Of a stretch of 63,310 nt of DNA, positions 54,063-63,064 are shown in pieces. The stretch lies in assembly GCA_903913285.1 (NCBI GenBank), contig CAIWKO010000058.1, positions 1 to 63,310 of the forward strand. Direction: 5' to 3'. Made by a program: the position numbers and the translations under genes. The notes under the pieces are model-generated. The model saw nothing but the letters and a program-made list of their open reading frames with translations, was not told the DNA's origin and searched no databases. The stretch is from an uncultured Bacteroidales bacterium (lineage in GTDB: Bacteria > Bacteroidota > Bacteroidia > Bacteroidales > CAIWKO01). The stretch's first letter is position 1. Every line of letters starts with the position of its first letter.

Positions 54063-54767
54063 TTATTGATGATTATTTTCGATATCCGACCCGATCACCT
54101 TCTTATCGTATTTGCGTTGTCCGATAGGATCTATGAAACCCACTTCTTTTTTCAGGATACAACCCACAGGGCAAATGTCCATAGCTTTTTGGGCCAGTTC
54201 GTCGCTCATGGTAGCTGCAAGAGTTTTGTCGATATTGATCTGCAGTGTGGTGCCGCGGCCTTTGAATGCAAATATGCTGCGTCCTTCGTTGTCTTTTATC
54301 ACGCGTACACAGCGTTTGCAGAAAATGCAGCGGTTGCGTTCGAGGAATATCTTTGGCGAAGTGGCATCCATATCTCTGCGCTCGAAAGCGTATGGAAAAC
54401 GCGGAACCATCATCTGGTATTTATATCCTAAAGCTTGCAGGTCGCAGTTGCCGCTTTTTTCGCAGGCAGGGCAAAAATGGTTGCCTTCAACGAAAAGCAT
54501 TTCAACGATAGCTTTGCGGATGTCGGTCAGTTCGTCCGAATTATTTTCAATTGCCATACCTTCTTCTACCGGGGTAGTGCATGCAGCCATGTTGCGTCCG
54601 TTGATCTTCACGGTGCAAATTCTGCACGAGCCGGCCGGAATCAGGTCTCTCATGTGGCAAAGTACAGGGATATACACGCCATTGTCGGCAGCAGCGTCAA
54701 CCAAAAGTTGTCCTTTGGTGCCTTGACATTCTTTGCCGTCGATTGTGAATTTTACAGTTTCACTCAT
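54063..54767 (-). CDS. hoxU: hydrogenase diaphorase small subunit (HoxU, NuoG-like)
   Basis: This 234-residue iron-sulfur protein has a ferredoxin-like [2Fe-2S] domain (C37, C48, C51, C63), a His/Cys cluster (H97, C99, C102, C108) and a [4Fe-4S] motif CIFCKRC (C147, C150, C153) with CPVGC (C199, C203), i.e. the N-terminal part of NuoG. It wires HoxY to HoxF. The His-Cys motif has one residue between His and the first Cys instead of the usual three. Length is typical for HoxU. Confidence 0.9.
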   Translation of the reverse strand: MSETVKFTIDGKECQGTKGQLLVDAAADNGVYIPVLCHMRDLIPAGSCRICTVKINGRNMAACTTPVEEGMAIENNSDELTDIRKAIVEMLFVEGNHFCPACEKSGNCDLQALGYKYQMMVPRFPYAFERRDMDATSPKIFLERNRCIFCKRCVRVIKDNEGRSIFAFKGRGTTLQINIDKTLAATMSDELAQKAMDICPVGCILKKEVGFIDPIGQRKYDKKVIGSDIENNHQ

Positions 54768-54805
54768 TTTATATTTCCTTATATTTTGTTAATATCTTGT
54801 TTGAT

Positions 54806-56599
54806 TTATTCGTGAACTTTTGAACTCCGTCCAACCACTTCACACGATGCCATCACTGAAGCCTGCATATCGAAATCGCTCTGATAGTCAACGTTCTTCA
54901 CACGTGCATCATACACTTCTCTGAAGTTCTTTATGGTGGTTGATATCGGGTTCGAAGAAGTTTGGCCTAAACCACAACGTGTGGTTTTGCGCAAAATTTC
55001 ACTCCAGGCTGCCATATCTTCCACATCCTTCCGGATGCCGTGGCCTGACACGATCTTTTCTATCGAGTTTCTCAATATCATGTTGAACGAACGGCAAGTT
55101 ACACACGAACCGCACGACTCATCGGCAAAGAATTCCATAAAATTCAGCACTACGTCTTTCAGCAGGTCGCGGTTTTTGCCTATCACGATCATCGAACCTC
55201 CCGTGGGTAGATCTTCAAGAGCTATTTTGCGGTCGAACTGGCTCGGGGGCAAACAAATGCCCGACGGACCTGCTACCTGAACAGCCTGAACGTTTTCAGC
55301 TCCTACCATTTCAAGCATTTCTTTTATGCTCATGCCCCACTCTATTTCGTATACGCCCGGCAATTTGCAGTCGCCCGAGATGCTCAGCAGCTTCGTGCCT
55401 GCCGATTCCGAAGTTCCGAGGGCGCCGTACCATGCACCGCCGTTTTCGATGATGCGAACGCTTGAACAGAATGTTTCCACGTTGTTCACGATGGTTGGTT
55501 TGTTTTTGTAGCCTTTTTGCACCGGGAATGGCGGACGGTTGCGCGGTTCGCCGCGTTTGCCTTCCGACGATTCTATCAGCGCCGACTCTTCGCCGCATAC
55601 GTATGCTCCGGCACCCATTTGAATACGGATGTCGAAATTAAAACCTTTGCCCAATATGTTGTTGCCCAAAAAGTTCTTCGAACGCATATCGCTCAAAACA
55701 CTTTCCAGATACGCTTTCATATACGTGTATTCGTTTCTCAGGTATAAAACACCTTCTTTGGCCCCGATGGCATATCCGCCTATCGTCATACCTTCAAACA
55801 GCATTCCTGCACGCTCGGTAAGCAACACACGGTCTTTAAATGTGCCGGGTTCGCCTTCGTCGGCGTTGCACAACACATAATGATCGCCTGCTTCGCGCGA
55901 ACAGAAATCCCATTTCATACCCGTCGGGAAACCGGCGCCGCCGCGTCCTCTCAGGTTCGATTCTTTCACTTCGTTTATCACCCCGCGTGCATCCATGCTC
56001 AAGGCTTTGGCTATGCCTTTGCCCATGCAATATTCGGCCAGAACAACGGCTCCCGCTTTGCGGATATTGTTCTTCACCATAGTCTTCATCAGGGGGTTGG
56101 CGTTGTTGCCGTCGCCGTAGGTTGTAACCATGTCCTGAGCAGCTTTGCCGGCTTTCATATCGGCAACCAGTGCGCGCACTTTGTCGCGGTTCAGTTCGGT
56201 GAACACCACGCCGTTTATCAATGCGGCAGGTTCCTGATCGTTCATGCCGATACAGGCAGTGTGGTGCAGGCTTATCAGGCCGTCGGCAGTCTTTTCGCCT
56301 ACCTTCACTCCGCTCAGCTTTTCAAACTCGTCCTGCACATCGCCCATGCCCATCAGCATCGACACCACGCTGTTGTTCAAATACACTGCATATTTGCCCA
56401 CCGGACGGCAGGTAAAAAAGTGGTAGAACGAACGGGTTTGCATCACGTCAACTTCGCTCATGTGAAGTGCCGCAGCGATGATGGTAATTGCTTCATGCGA
56501 AACACAACCGAATTCTGCCTGGACTTTCAGCAATATGTCCATCAATCGGCCCGGATCTTTTCCGTAGGTCTCAACAATATTTATAATTCTGTCTTTCAT
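54806..56599 (-). CDS. hoxF: hydrogenase diaphorase large subunit, NuoE-NuoF fusion (HoxF)
   Basis: This 597-residue protein fuses a NuoE-like domain (residues 1-155) to a NuoF-like domain (about 165-597). NuoF features are RGRGGAGFPTGMKW (NAD(P) loop, about 219-232), NADEGEPGTFKDR (FMN), GAGAYVCGEESALIES, and the [4Fe-4S] site C496, C499, C502, C542. It oxidises or reduces NAD(P) with FMN. In the NuoE-like domain three of four [2Fe-2S] ligands are missing: the C-x4-C positions are N75 and S80 and the C-x3-C positions are C116 and N120, so that cluster should be absent. First gene of the operon, with its promoter at 56646. Confidence 0.92.
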   Translation of the reverse strand: MKDRIINIVETYGKDPGRLMDILLKVQAEFGCVSHEAITIIAAALHMSEVDVMQTRSFYHFFTCRPVGKYAVYLNNSVVSMLMGMGDVQDEFEKLSGVKVGEKTADGLISLHHTACIGMNDQEPAALINGVVFTELNRDKVRALVADMKAGKAAQDMVTTYGDGNNANPLMKTMVKNNIRKAGAVVLAEYCMGKGIAKALSMDARGVINEVKESNLRGRGGAGFPTGMKWDFCSREAGDHYVLCNADEGEPGTFKDRVLLTERAGMLFEGMTIGGYAIGAKEGVLYLRNEYTYMKAYLESVLSDMRSKNFLGNNILGKGFNFDIRIQMGAGAYVCGEESALIESSEGKRGEPRNRPPFPVQKGYKNKPTIVNNVETFCSSVRIIENGGAWYGALGTSESAGTKLLSISGDCKLPGVYEIEWGMSIKEMLEMVGAENVQAVQVAGPSGICLPPSQFDRKIALEDLPTGGSMIVIGKNRDLLKDVVLNFMEFFADESCGSCVTCRSFNMILRNSIEKIVSGHGIRKDVEDMAAWSEILRKTTRCGLGQTSSNPISTTIKNFREVYDARVKNVDYQSDFDMQASVMASCEVVGRSSKVHE

Positions 56600-56645
56600 A
56601 AAGTTATAATATAATTATGTTTCCAATTATCCTTGTTTTCGGTGG

Positions 56646-56653
56646 CAAATTTA
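56646..56653 (-). promoter_or_regulatory. -7 box of the hox operon promoter
   Basis: On the minus strand this reads TAAATTTG, matching TAnnTTTG. The predicted start near 56639 leaves a leader of about 40 nt ahead of hoxF. Confidence 0.5.
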
Positions 56654-56689
56654 GTTCGATTTTCCGAATAAAAAAGCCTTTAGCGGAAA

Positions 56690-57095
56690 AATATTATGCG
56701 TTCCCGTTGGGAGGTTATAACTCAACCATTTAACCATATTCTTTTCCTTTCAACTTTAAACTGTTGTGGTCGCGTCCGCCTCCCGCTTCACACTTGTCCG
56801 CCCTTTGGCCCATCGGGTCCTTCATTCTTCAAACCTCATATTAAAACCTTACGGATTCGCATTACTCCTTCATGCTAAAAATGGCTTTATACATGCATGC
56901 AACTGCTAATTATTAATAACTAATACAATAATTATGATAAAACTAATTGCTAAAATGTCAGCCAGTTGTATACTATCCCTAATAGTAATATATAAAAGAA
57001 TTTTCTAATTCCTTTGATAATCCTTTTGGCTTGAGGCTATCGCCCATTCTTCCCTTTATGGTTTCATTAAATAACAACTAACAACTCTCAAAAGG
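56690..57095. other. intergenic region without a visible gene
   Basis: The stretch between hoxF and the 57096 gene has no credible ORF, RNA or repeat that I can see. An open frame at 56696-56878 has a start within GC-rich non-coding sequence (tcgcgtccgcctcccgcttcacacttg) and an unconvincing composition. Confidence 0.4.
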
Positions 57096-60000
57096 CTAGT
57101 CTATCAGCAGCTTTATAACACATGATTTGTCAGTAGTTTGTAGTTCCACAAAATAAATCCCGCTACTGAGCATTGGTAGGTTAATATCCACTTTATCCGA
57201 CATAGCATCCTGATTTTCATAAACCAATATACCCATCGAATTATAGATACGAATTAATTTGAGATCCTTTGATGCCTTCACCCTAAGGAGGGAATGTGCA
57301 GGATTCGGAAACAAAGAAAATTCATCTTCAGGTAGTATTGCGTTACCCACACCACCCGGCTGTTCGATGGTGTTGAGGGTGGTATTCGTAACCACTGGCG
57401 CATTATAATCAAAATAAATATAAGCTGTATTTTTTATTTCGGTTAAAGGAGCAAGACCTGCTTTCAGACTTATTTTATAGGTAACAAAACCCATACTGTT
57501 CAGCATATCGGTTCCGCTGTCAGGCAACATTATATTCTGGAAATTAAAAACCATTAAGCCGTTAGTAAGCGTATTGCCCTGCATGGCACTGCTCGATGAA
57601 ACAATTTGAAATGTACTGACGTCAAGATTCGAACTGACCGTATCACATATTTTGATGTTCACTGCAGGACCTGTACCCGTATTCTGGAAGTGAATCGTAT
57701 AAAGCATTTCGCCTGTTGTAGCAGGAATATAACCCTGGCTGCTAAGTCCTTTAGGTGCAACCTCTTTATAATTAGGATCAAAAGAGGTAGCTATATGTAT
57801 ACATCTGTTGTAGGTATTATTTGCCGCGTTAACATCATTTAATGCCGTAACCTGTAATGATATGCATAGAGAATCAGCAGGTGTGGCAGTGTTACATATA
57901 TGTGCTGAAGTGAGTATGGAGTTGTACAAGTAGGGACTTGGATTATACACATCTGCAATGTTATACCACACGGTATCTCCACTTAAAGAATGAATAACAT
58001 TGTCTGGTTGTAGAGGCAATGTTGTATCTACAATATAGGTGAGGCAGGGAGGAAAAATCAGCCGTATTTGTCCCGGTGTTATAGCACCGCTGCACACAGT
58101 TTTCTGAATAATTACGTTTGACCATAACGTTACATTTTGCCCGGGCCACCAGTTTCCTATCGGAGTGAATGAGTTGGCAATGAAATCAAATTGAGGAGTG
58201 CATGCTATTGAAAAATCTTCTACCGTCAATGCATTGCTTACGATGTTGGTTGCATGTGGCTGACTTGCCGTACACTGAACATTATATCCATTCGACAAAT
58301 TGCCCATACCTATTGTATAGCTTCCTGCTGCAGCATCAGTAAAGTAATAGTGCCCTGTATTGTCCGTAAAAGCAAAGTCGGGATCGGTGCCCTGCGATAA
58401 TTTAACACTTTGATTTACCAGATTTTGGTCACCGGCATCATTAACACAATTGCTGTTGGCATCGTAAACAACCTGTCCCATCAATGCAGCACTAAAATTG
58501 CAAGGCAGCGATTTGATATAATAGCCTCTCGACTGAGTAGTGTTGTTCATAGTGCCTGCCTGCGTTATTGATCCGATAAAAGGCAAGCCACTAATAGGAT
58601 TAATGTTGATTTGGTTCGATTTGCAACTTGAATTATTGATATATTGCCTGCCAACAGGTATCCAGGCATTATTGAAAAATCTCTTAACGGTTCCTGGATA
58701 ATAGTTTAGATATTGCTGGTTGTAATAAACAAAAACATTGCCGCTATTATCAACGGCTAAGTCCACATCACCAACATAGCCTGTAGCAATAAAAGACCCC
58801 AGCATTTGCCACGATGTTCCATCGAATTTTTGACAAAGCGGCTGGTAAGAATTTGACTGATCCTCATAAACTACATAAAGCTTGTTTTGCGAATCAATTT
58901 TAAGTTTTGTTAAATGCGACTGAACTGTTGAAACAGTCCCGGAGCCAACTGTTACCCAGGTTGATCCGTTGAATTTCTTCACCATTACTTCCGTCCCGAG
59001 TCCGTTATCAGAATATGCTGTGTATTCATTTCCAAGATGATCAAATTTGATATTACAATAGGCAGAGGAACCAACCGTAAAGTTAGCCGGTCCTTCACTA
59101 ACCCATGCACTGCCGTCAAACTTCTTCACATTACCCTTCAAACTGTTGTTTACATCGCAGTAAAATATATGGGGTTGATTAGTAAGCGGATTAATGGCAA
59201 GAGACACGTCATAGGTGTTATTGATCACAGCTCCCACATAAACCCAGGATGTGCCGTCAAACTTCATCACATAAATATCTGCATTGTCCTGTCTGAAGGC
59301 TACATAAGGAACTCCTGTTGTATCAAAAGCAATTTTAGCCCATTCCGTAAAACCCGTATTAAAACCGGGTGTCCCGACAGTAACCCAATTATTACCTACA
59401 TATTTCTTCACACTAACCCTGTCGGAATACAACGAATCAGAATAAACAACGTATGGTGTGCCGAATTTATCAAAATCAAAATAAGCAGTGGCAGACCCGT
59501 TGCTCGAAACAGCGCCTGTAATACTGCTGCTGCCAAGTATTTTTGCTGTAACTCCGTTATACTTCATCACGCCAAAATCTTTCCAGCCAAACAGAGGCGA
59601 AACCGTTTGTTCTGTATAAATAAGATACAGGTCTCCCGTGGTCGGGTCCATACTCATACCCCTGTAATAAGCATATTGGGTTGGGATATACACATCCGTG
59701 GGGGCAATATAACTTGACACAACACTCCAGCTTGCGCCATCATACTTTGCGATTTCTGCTTTGGTGCCTGTTACTTTTGTATACGATAAATAGGCATGAT
59801 TCAACTGGTCGAAGGCAAGGCTATTATACCAGGTCGAATACGGCACAAACCCGGGTGTTCCAAGGTAGGTCCAGGTGCTGCCATTCAAATACATCACACT
59901 TGGCAAACTGGAGGCGCTGTAATCCTGAAATGCGATACACGGAACATTATTGTTGTCGAAAACAACACCGGAACTCCATCCTGCATAAGTAAATGCCGCC

Positions 60001-60704
60001 GGAAAAGCACCTGCATCAACCCACGAAGTTCCGTTAAATTTCAATACGTTTAACTGATTCGGTGTATAAGAACAATAGCTGACATAAGGAATCCCGTTAT
60101 TGCTTGAAATATGACATTCAGCCATCTGAGCCGCTCCGAAGTTAGAAACCCCAACAACATTCCAAACACTTCCGTTAAACTCCATAACAGTAGAAATACT
60201 TACAGAATCCGTAAAGAACACAAGAGGATGATTTGTAGATCTGTCAACCGTTAAATCAAGTGCCCTGACGGTATCATTCCCCATTCCAGCCACACCCAGC
60301 ACACTCCAGTTGGACCCATTGTAGAATTGAACCGTCAAACGGTTGTTGTTCACAGAATCCTTATAGGCAACATACAGCCTGTTCAGATTATCCGTTGCAA
60401 TTCGCACGTAATCTGCCGCTCCCAATGAAAATCCCGGATTTCCGACAAAACTCCAATGATTATTCACATACCGTTTCACGCTAATTTTTTTCCCATTCTC
60501 TGCATCACTAAAAGCAACATACTGTATACCGTTATTATCAGATGCAATAGAAGGCTGGTAATTGCTGCTCCCATCTGCCATAAAAAACATATCATTGTCA
60601 GGGCCAACCGATTCCCAATCACATTGGGCGTCTATGCTGGCATAATTCAGCATAAAAACAATACAAATCATTGCTTTTTTGAAAAGAGATAATGGATTTT
60701 TCAT
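57096..60704 (-). CDS. large T9SS type A secreted protein with repeated N-G-(S/T)-x-W modules
   Basis: This 1202-residue protein has a signal peptide (about residues 1-26), a long N-terminal region (about 27-760) made of at least eight 45-50-residue repeats around the motif (F/Y)(N/D)G(S/T)xWxxxG, likely a beta-propeller or related repeat fold, an SdrD/B-like segment with a Cys-containing turn (YDANSNCVNDAGDQN, about 790), a DUF7619-type domain (SFDPNYKEVAPKGLSS, TIHFQNTGTGPAVNIKICD, IYFDYNAPVVTN; about 985-1125) and a type A sorting domain (FSLFPNPAHSLLRV then LSSGIYFVEL, last 75 residues). It is a cell-surface protein, possibly an adhesin. It is monocistronic. Confidence 0.85.
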   Translation of the reverse strand: MKNPLSLFKKAMICIVFMLNYASIDAQCDWESVGPDNDMFFMADGSSNYQPSIASDNNGIQYVAFSDAENGKKISVKRYVNNHWSFVGNPGFSLGAADYVRIATDNLNRLYVAYKDSVNNNRLTVQFYNGSNWSVLGVAGMGNDTVRALDLTVDRSTNHPLVFFTDSVSISTVMEFNGSVWNVVGVSNFGAAQMAECHISSNNGIPYVSYCSYTPNQLNVLKFNGTSWVDAGAFPAAFTYAGWSSGVVFDNNNVPCIAFQDYSASSLPSVMYLNGSTWTYLGTPGFVPYSTWYNSLAFDQLNHAYLSYTKVTGTKAEIAKYDGASWSVVSSYIAPTDVYIPTQYAYYRGMSMDPTTGDLYLIYTEQTVSPLFGWKDFGVMKYNGVTAKILGSSSITGAVSSNGSATAYFDFDKFGTPYVVYSDSLYSDRVSVKKYVGNNWVTVGTPGFNTGFTEWAKIAFDTTGVPYVAFRQDNADIYVMKFDGTSWVYVGAVINNTYDVSLAINPLTNQPHIFYCDVNNSLKGNVKKFDGSAWVSEGPANFTVGSSAYCNIKFDHLGNEYTAYSDNGLGTEVMVKKFNGSTWVTVGSGTVSTVQSHLTKLKIDSQNKLYVVYEDQSNSYQPLCQKFDGTSWQMLGSFIATGYVGDVDLAVDNSGNVFVYYNQQYLNYYPGTVKRFFNNAWIPVGRQYINNSSCKSNQININPISGLPFIGSITQAGTMNNTTQSRGYYIKSLPCNFSAALMGQVVYDANSNCVNDAGDQNLVNQSVKLSQGTDPDFAFTDNTGHYYFTDAAAGSYTIGMGNLSNGYNVQCTASQPHATNIVSNALTVEDFSIACTPQFDFIANSFTPIGNWWPGQNVTLWSNVIIQKTVCSGAITPGQIRLIFPPCLTYIVDTTLPLQPDNVIHSLSGDTVWYNIADVYNPSPYLYNSILTSAHICNTATPADSLCISLQVTALNDVNAANNTYNRCIHIATSFDPNYKEVAPKGLSSQGYIPATTGEMLYTIHFQNTGTGPAVNIKICDTVSSNLDVSTFQIVSSSSAMQGNTLTNGLMVFNFQNIMLPDSGTDMLNSMGFVTYKISLKAGLAPLTEIKNTAYIYFDYNAPVVTNTTLNTIEQPGGVGNAILPEDEFSLFPNPAHSLLRVKASKDLKLIRIYNSMGILVYENQDAMSDKVDINLPMLSSGIYFVELQTTDKSCVIKLLID

Positions 60705-61242
60705 ACTATTAAATTTAGTGTTTTTTTACTTTAGTTCGATATTATTTTGCGCAGCGAAAGGTCAATTTTTTTACTGGTACTATGTTGGTCGTCGGTTTGT
60801 TATTTTGCATGTGTCAACATAACAAGCCTTAAAAATACTATTTTTTTCTTACAATATATTAAGGTAACTTTTAAACGCTTAAAAACAATTCTTTTCCAAC
60901 TAATTTCATTATTTTTTTTCTGTAATAAATAACGCCAATTTTTAAAAATACTTGGGGTTTCAATTAAAATATATTGTTTGTCCGCAAAAAGGCGTATTAT
61001 TTACTATTATCATCATTATTCATCGGCAATTTGCCCACGATTTGTTGCTTTAGGCTATTAAATTGCTTTCAACTTGTCCCTTGTTCCTTTCCCCTCCACA
61101 CACTAGGATAAATTCATAAATTTATCCTACACCCCTCGCTGCGGCCTTTATTGACAGACCGACGCAGGCAAGAAGCCATGCGCCGAACGAGGATTACTAC
61201 AAAAAAATAATGAGCCTAATCTACAATTTCTGATATTATATT
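60705..61242. other. intergenic region with two small palindromes
   Basis: No gene. TAGGATAAATT and AATTTATCCTA (61104-61129) form an 11-bp perfect palindrome with a 4-nt spacer, operator-like in size. Right of it, 61134-61193 begins cctcgctgcggc and ends gcgccgaacgagg, an imperfect inverted repeat similar in style to the element at 23991. The region just right of 60704 on the minus strand starts with the TAAATTTAATAGTATG context seen at 22660. Confidence 0.4.
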
Positions 61243-61250
61243 TATATTTG
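61243..61250 (+). promoter_or_regulatory. -7 box of the ArsR-family regulator
   Basis: TATATTTG matches TAnnTTTG; predicted start near 61257 gives a leader of about 22 nt before 61279. Confidence 0.55.
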
Positions 61251-61278
61251 CATAAATCTAACCCCCCAATATTATTTT

Positions 61279-61587
61279 ATGTTTTTAAATGAGCAAATAG
61301 ATATCGACAGGATAGAAAGAGCAGCTAAAAAACTCAGCATAGTTACACATCCTATACGTGCTAAAATTATTGAGTTGCTACTCGAAAAAAAAGAAATGTC
61401 AGTAACAGAAATATTTCTTTATCTTAAAATACTTCAGTCCGAAGCCTCTCATCATTTGAATCTCTTAAAAGATTTAGGCGTTGTGAGACGGTTCAGAGAT
61501 GGTAAAAAAAACATTTACTCTGTCAAAGAGGAATACTTCGAAAAATTGATAGAAGTTGCTAAGCTTTTAGCCGCAACCGAAAAATAA
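61279..61587 (+). CDS. ArsR-family transcriptional regulator
   Basis: This 102-residue protein is a winged-helix HTH of the ArsR/SmtB group: LSIVTHPIRAKIIELLLEKK (about residues 20-39), the HTH MSVTEIFLYLKILQSEASHHLNLLKDLGVV (about 41-70) and a wing RRFRDGKKNIYSV. It has no cysteine pair, so it does not use the classical metal site; it may sense another signal or act by simple binding. It has its own promoter and a palindrome upstream (61104-61129). No target gene is adjacent on its strand; the next feature is a terminator and a convergent gene. Confidence 0.9.
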   Translation: MFLNEQIDIDRIERAAKKLSIVTHPIRAKIIELLLEKKEMSVTEIFLYLKILQSEASHHLNLLKDLGVVRRFRDGKKNIYSVKEEYFEKLIEVAKLLAATEK

Positions 61588-61636
61588 AAAATTGATCTAG
61601 CATTTTCCTCAATTCGGTTCAGGTCAGAGCCTGAAA

Positions 61637-61681
61637 AATAAAACCTATATAGGCGCAGCCTAAACTCTATAGTGGTTTTAT
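61637..61681 (+). terminator. terminator-like hairpin
   Basis: ATAAAACC (61638-61645) and GGTTTTAT (61674-61681) close a stem that includes taggc/gcct in the loop, and is followed by T-rich sequence. It lies between the convergent ArsR and treble-clef genes. Confidence 0.5.
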
Positions 61682-62706
61682 TTCTTTTCTTGCTTCCATC
61701 CCTTCACATTTCCATAACAATAAGGGCACCATGTACCACTATGATAAACATTTGCCCCGCGTGCTTTCCATCTATGGCCCTTTTCACATTCCCAAAGCAT
61801 AGGTGTAATACTATTGACATATTCGGTCGATAATAGCTTCCCGCCCTTCTTTATGGCTACTTCCCTGTATTTTTCAATACCATCTTTTTGCTTCGATTTC
61901 TGGGTTTGATAACCGCAAACCGGACACCAGCAGTTGCTAACAATATTAAAAGGTGCCGATTTCCAAATATGGCCTTCCCTGCATTGCCATTCAAGCTTTG
62001 TTTTACTATCAATATATGTTTCCGACAAGCACTTCCCGCCTCTTTTTGCGGCCAGTTCCTGCATGTCTCTGATATTTTTATGCATACCCCGGCAATACGG
62101 ACACCAACTTTTAGCATGAATAACCATGGCCCCGTCAGCCTGCCATTGATGTCCTTTGCTGCATTCCCACAATAGTTTTGTATGTCCGTTAATATAATTC
62201 TCCGACAATAGCTTTCCCCCTCTTTCAATTGCAATTTTCCGGTAAATTTCAATCGGGGTTCTTTTAATGTCAGTCCTTCTGTTTATTCCGCATCGCGGAC
62301 ACCACTGACCTGCCATCATATCGTGAGGACGCATAAACCATTCATGACCTTCCTTACAACGAAATTGCATTTTTGTTGAGCTGCTTACATATTCAGCCGA
62401 CAAACATTCCCCCTTTCTTTCTATGGCAATGTTTCTTAATCTTTCCAGCCTAACTTCACTATTTTGGTTTTTAGTGCAGGCCGGACACCAGCCTCCCTGC
62501 CTTATAATTTGAAAAGCCGCTTCCCATGTATGCCCTTTAGCGCACATCCATGTTAGCTTTTTATCAACTGCCCAATATTCCTTACTCAAACATCTGCCTC
62601 CCTGATACAAGGCATACTCCTGCATGTCTTTTATAGTGTAGTGGACTGACATTTTTATAATATTGGGTCCATTGCTTTTCCTACCACCTGTTAATTTGAT
62701 CTTCAA
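61678..62706 (-). CDS. five-repeat treble-clef zinc-ribbon protein
   Basis: This 342-residue protein consists of five tandem modules of 60-66 residues. Each has a start like A..RGG(K/R)CLSxxY and a zinc module WxCxxGHxW...WCPxC (for example MCAKGHTWEAA..GGWCPAC, QCREGHIWKSA..CWCPVC). This is the treble-clef/'probable zinc-ribbon' type (PF14311-like). All five modules keep both CxxGH and CPxC, so five Zn sites are predicted. Members occur in bacterial genomes and mobile elements; DNA or RNA binding is plausible, not shown. A start at the internal MSVHYTIKDMQEYA (62652) is also possible. It sits between the ArsR gene and the CRISPR array. Confidence 0.75.
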   Translation of the reverse strand: MKIKLTGGRKSNGPNIIKMSVHYTIKDMQEYALYQGGRCLSKEYWAVDKKLTWMCAKGHTWEAAFQIIRQGGWCPACTKNQNSEVRLERLRNIAIERKGECLSAEYVSSSTKMQFRCKEGHEWFMRPHDMMAGQWCPRCGINRRTDIKRTPIEIYRKIAIERGGKLLSENYINGHTKLLWECSKGHQWQADGAMVIHAKSWCPYCRGMHKNIRDMQELAAKRGGKCLSETYIDSKTKLEWQCREGHIWKSAPFNIVSNCWCPVCGYQTQKSKQKDGIEKYREVAIKKGGKLLSTEYVNSITPMLWECEKGHRWKARGANVYHSGTWCPYCYGNVKGWKQEKK

Positions 62707-62730
62707 CCATTCACTTTGCTAATTTAAGTA

Positions 62731-62810
62731 ATTTAGTTCCGTAGGAACGGCATTTTGGTAGAAAATAATTAGGTTATGTAATTAAAGTCCTGTAGGGACG
62801 ACATTTCTAT
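62731..62810. repeat. pair of short palindromic repeats
   Basis: GTTCCGTAGGAAC (62736-62748) and GTCCTGTAGGGAC (62787-62799) share the frame (a/t)TTA..GTYCYGTAGGRACGRCATTT and are spaced 51 bp. This is a common dispersed intergenic motif in Bacteroidetes, REP-like. Confidence 0.6.
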
Positions 62811-62908
62811 TCAATTTTCATTTTTTGATTTACCTTTTATTCCTTTTCTCTTTTAATAATCTGCTTAATCACATGAATCAGCTTAATCAAAGGTTCTGAC
62901 GTTTTATT

Positions 62909-63013
62909 TTACAATGCAGGCCGGAGCTTTGCACTGAAAGGGACGGTCTCACCAATTATTTTTAATAAATCAGCCCGTATATTTTGCCAATCCTGATTTA
63001 GATTGATTGACAT
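62909..63013 (-). other. 34-codon open frame next to the CRISPR array
   Basis: The minus-strand frame begins with ATG at 63013 preceded by AAGGATA and encodes a short peptide starting MSINLNQDWQNIRADLLKII, ending TAA. Its amphipathic, Trp-containing composition looks protein-like. It could be a tiny gene, the N-terminal remnant of a larger gene lost by deletion, or chance. I do not recognise a family. Confidence 0.3.
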
Positions 63014-63064
63014 TATCCTTATTTTATGATTTTCATATTTGAATGAATATTTCAAAGTCATTCT

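Noticed and set aside
54112-54726. 204-codon plus-strand frame opposite hoxU
   Set aside because: It is a shadow of hoxU, whose cysteine motifs are clear.
55880-56614. 244-codon plus-strand frame opposite hoxF
   Set aside because: hoxF is unmistakable on the minus strand and the antisense frame shows no domain.
59037-59717. 226-codon plus-strand frame opposite the large T9SS gene
   Set aside because: The sense gene has signal peptide, repeats and sorting domain; the antisense product is a Lys/Ile/His-rich composition artefact.
62736-62799. The two short palindromes as part of the CRISPR array
   Set aside because: They differ from the 36-bp repeat in sequence, length and spacing; they look like dispersed REP-type elements.
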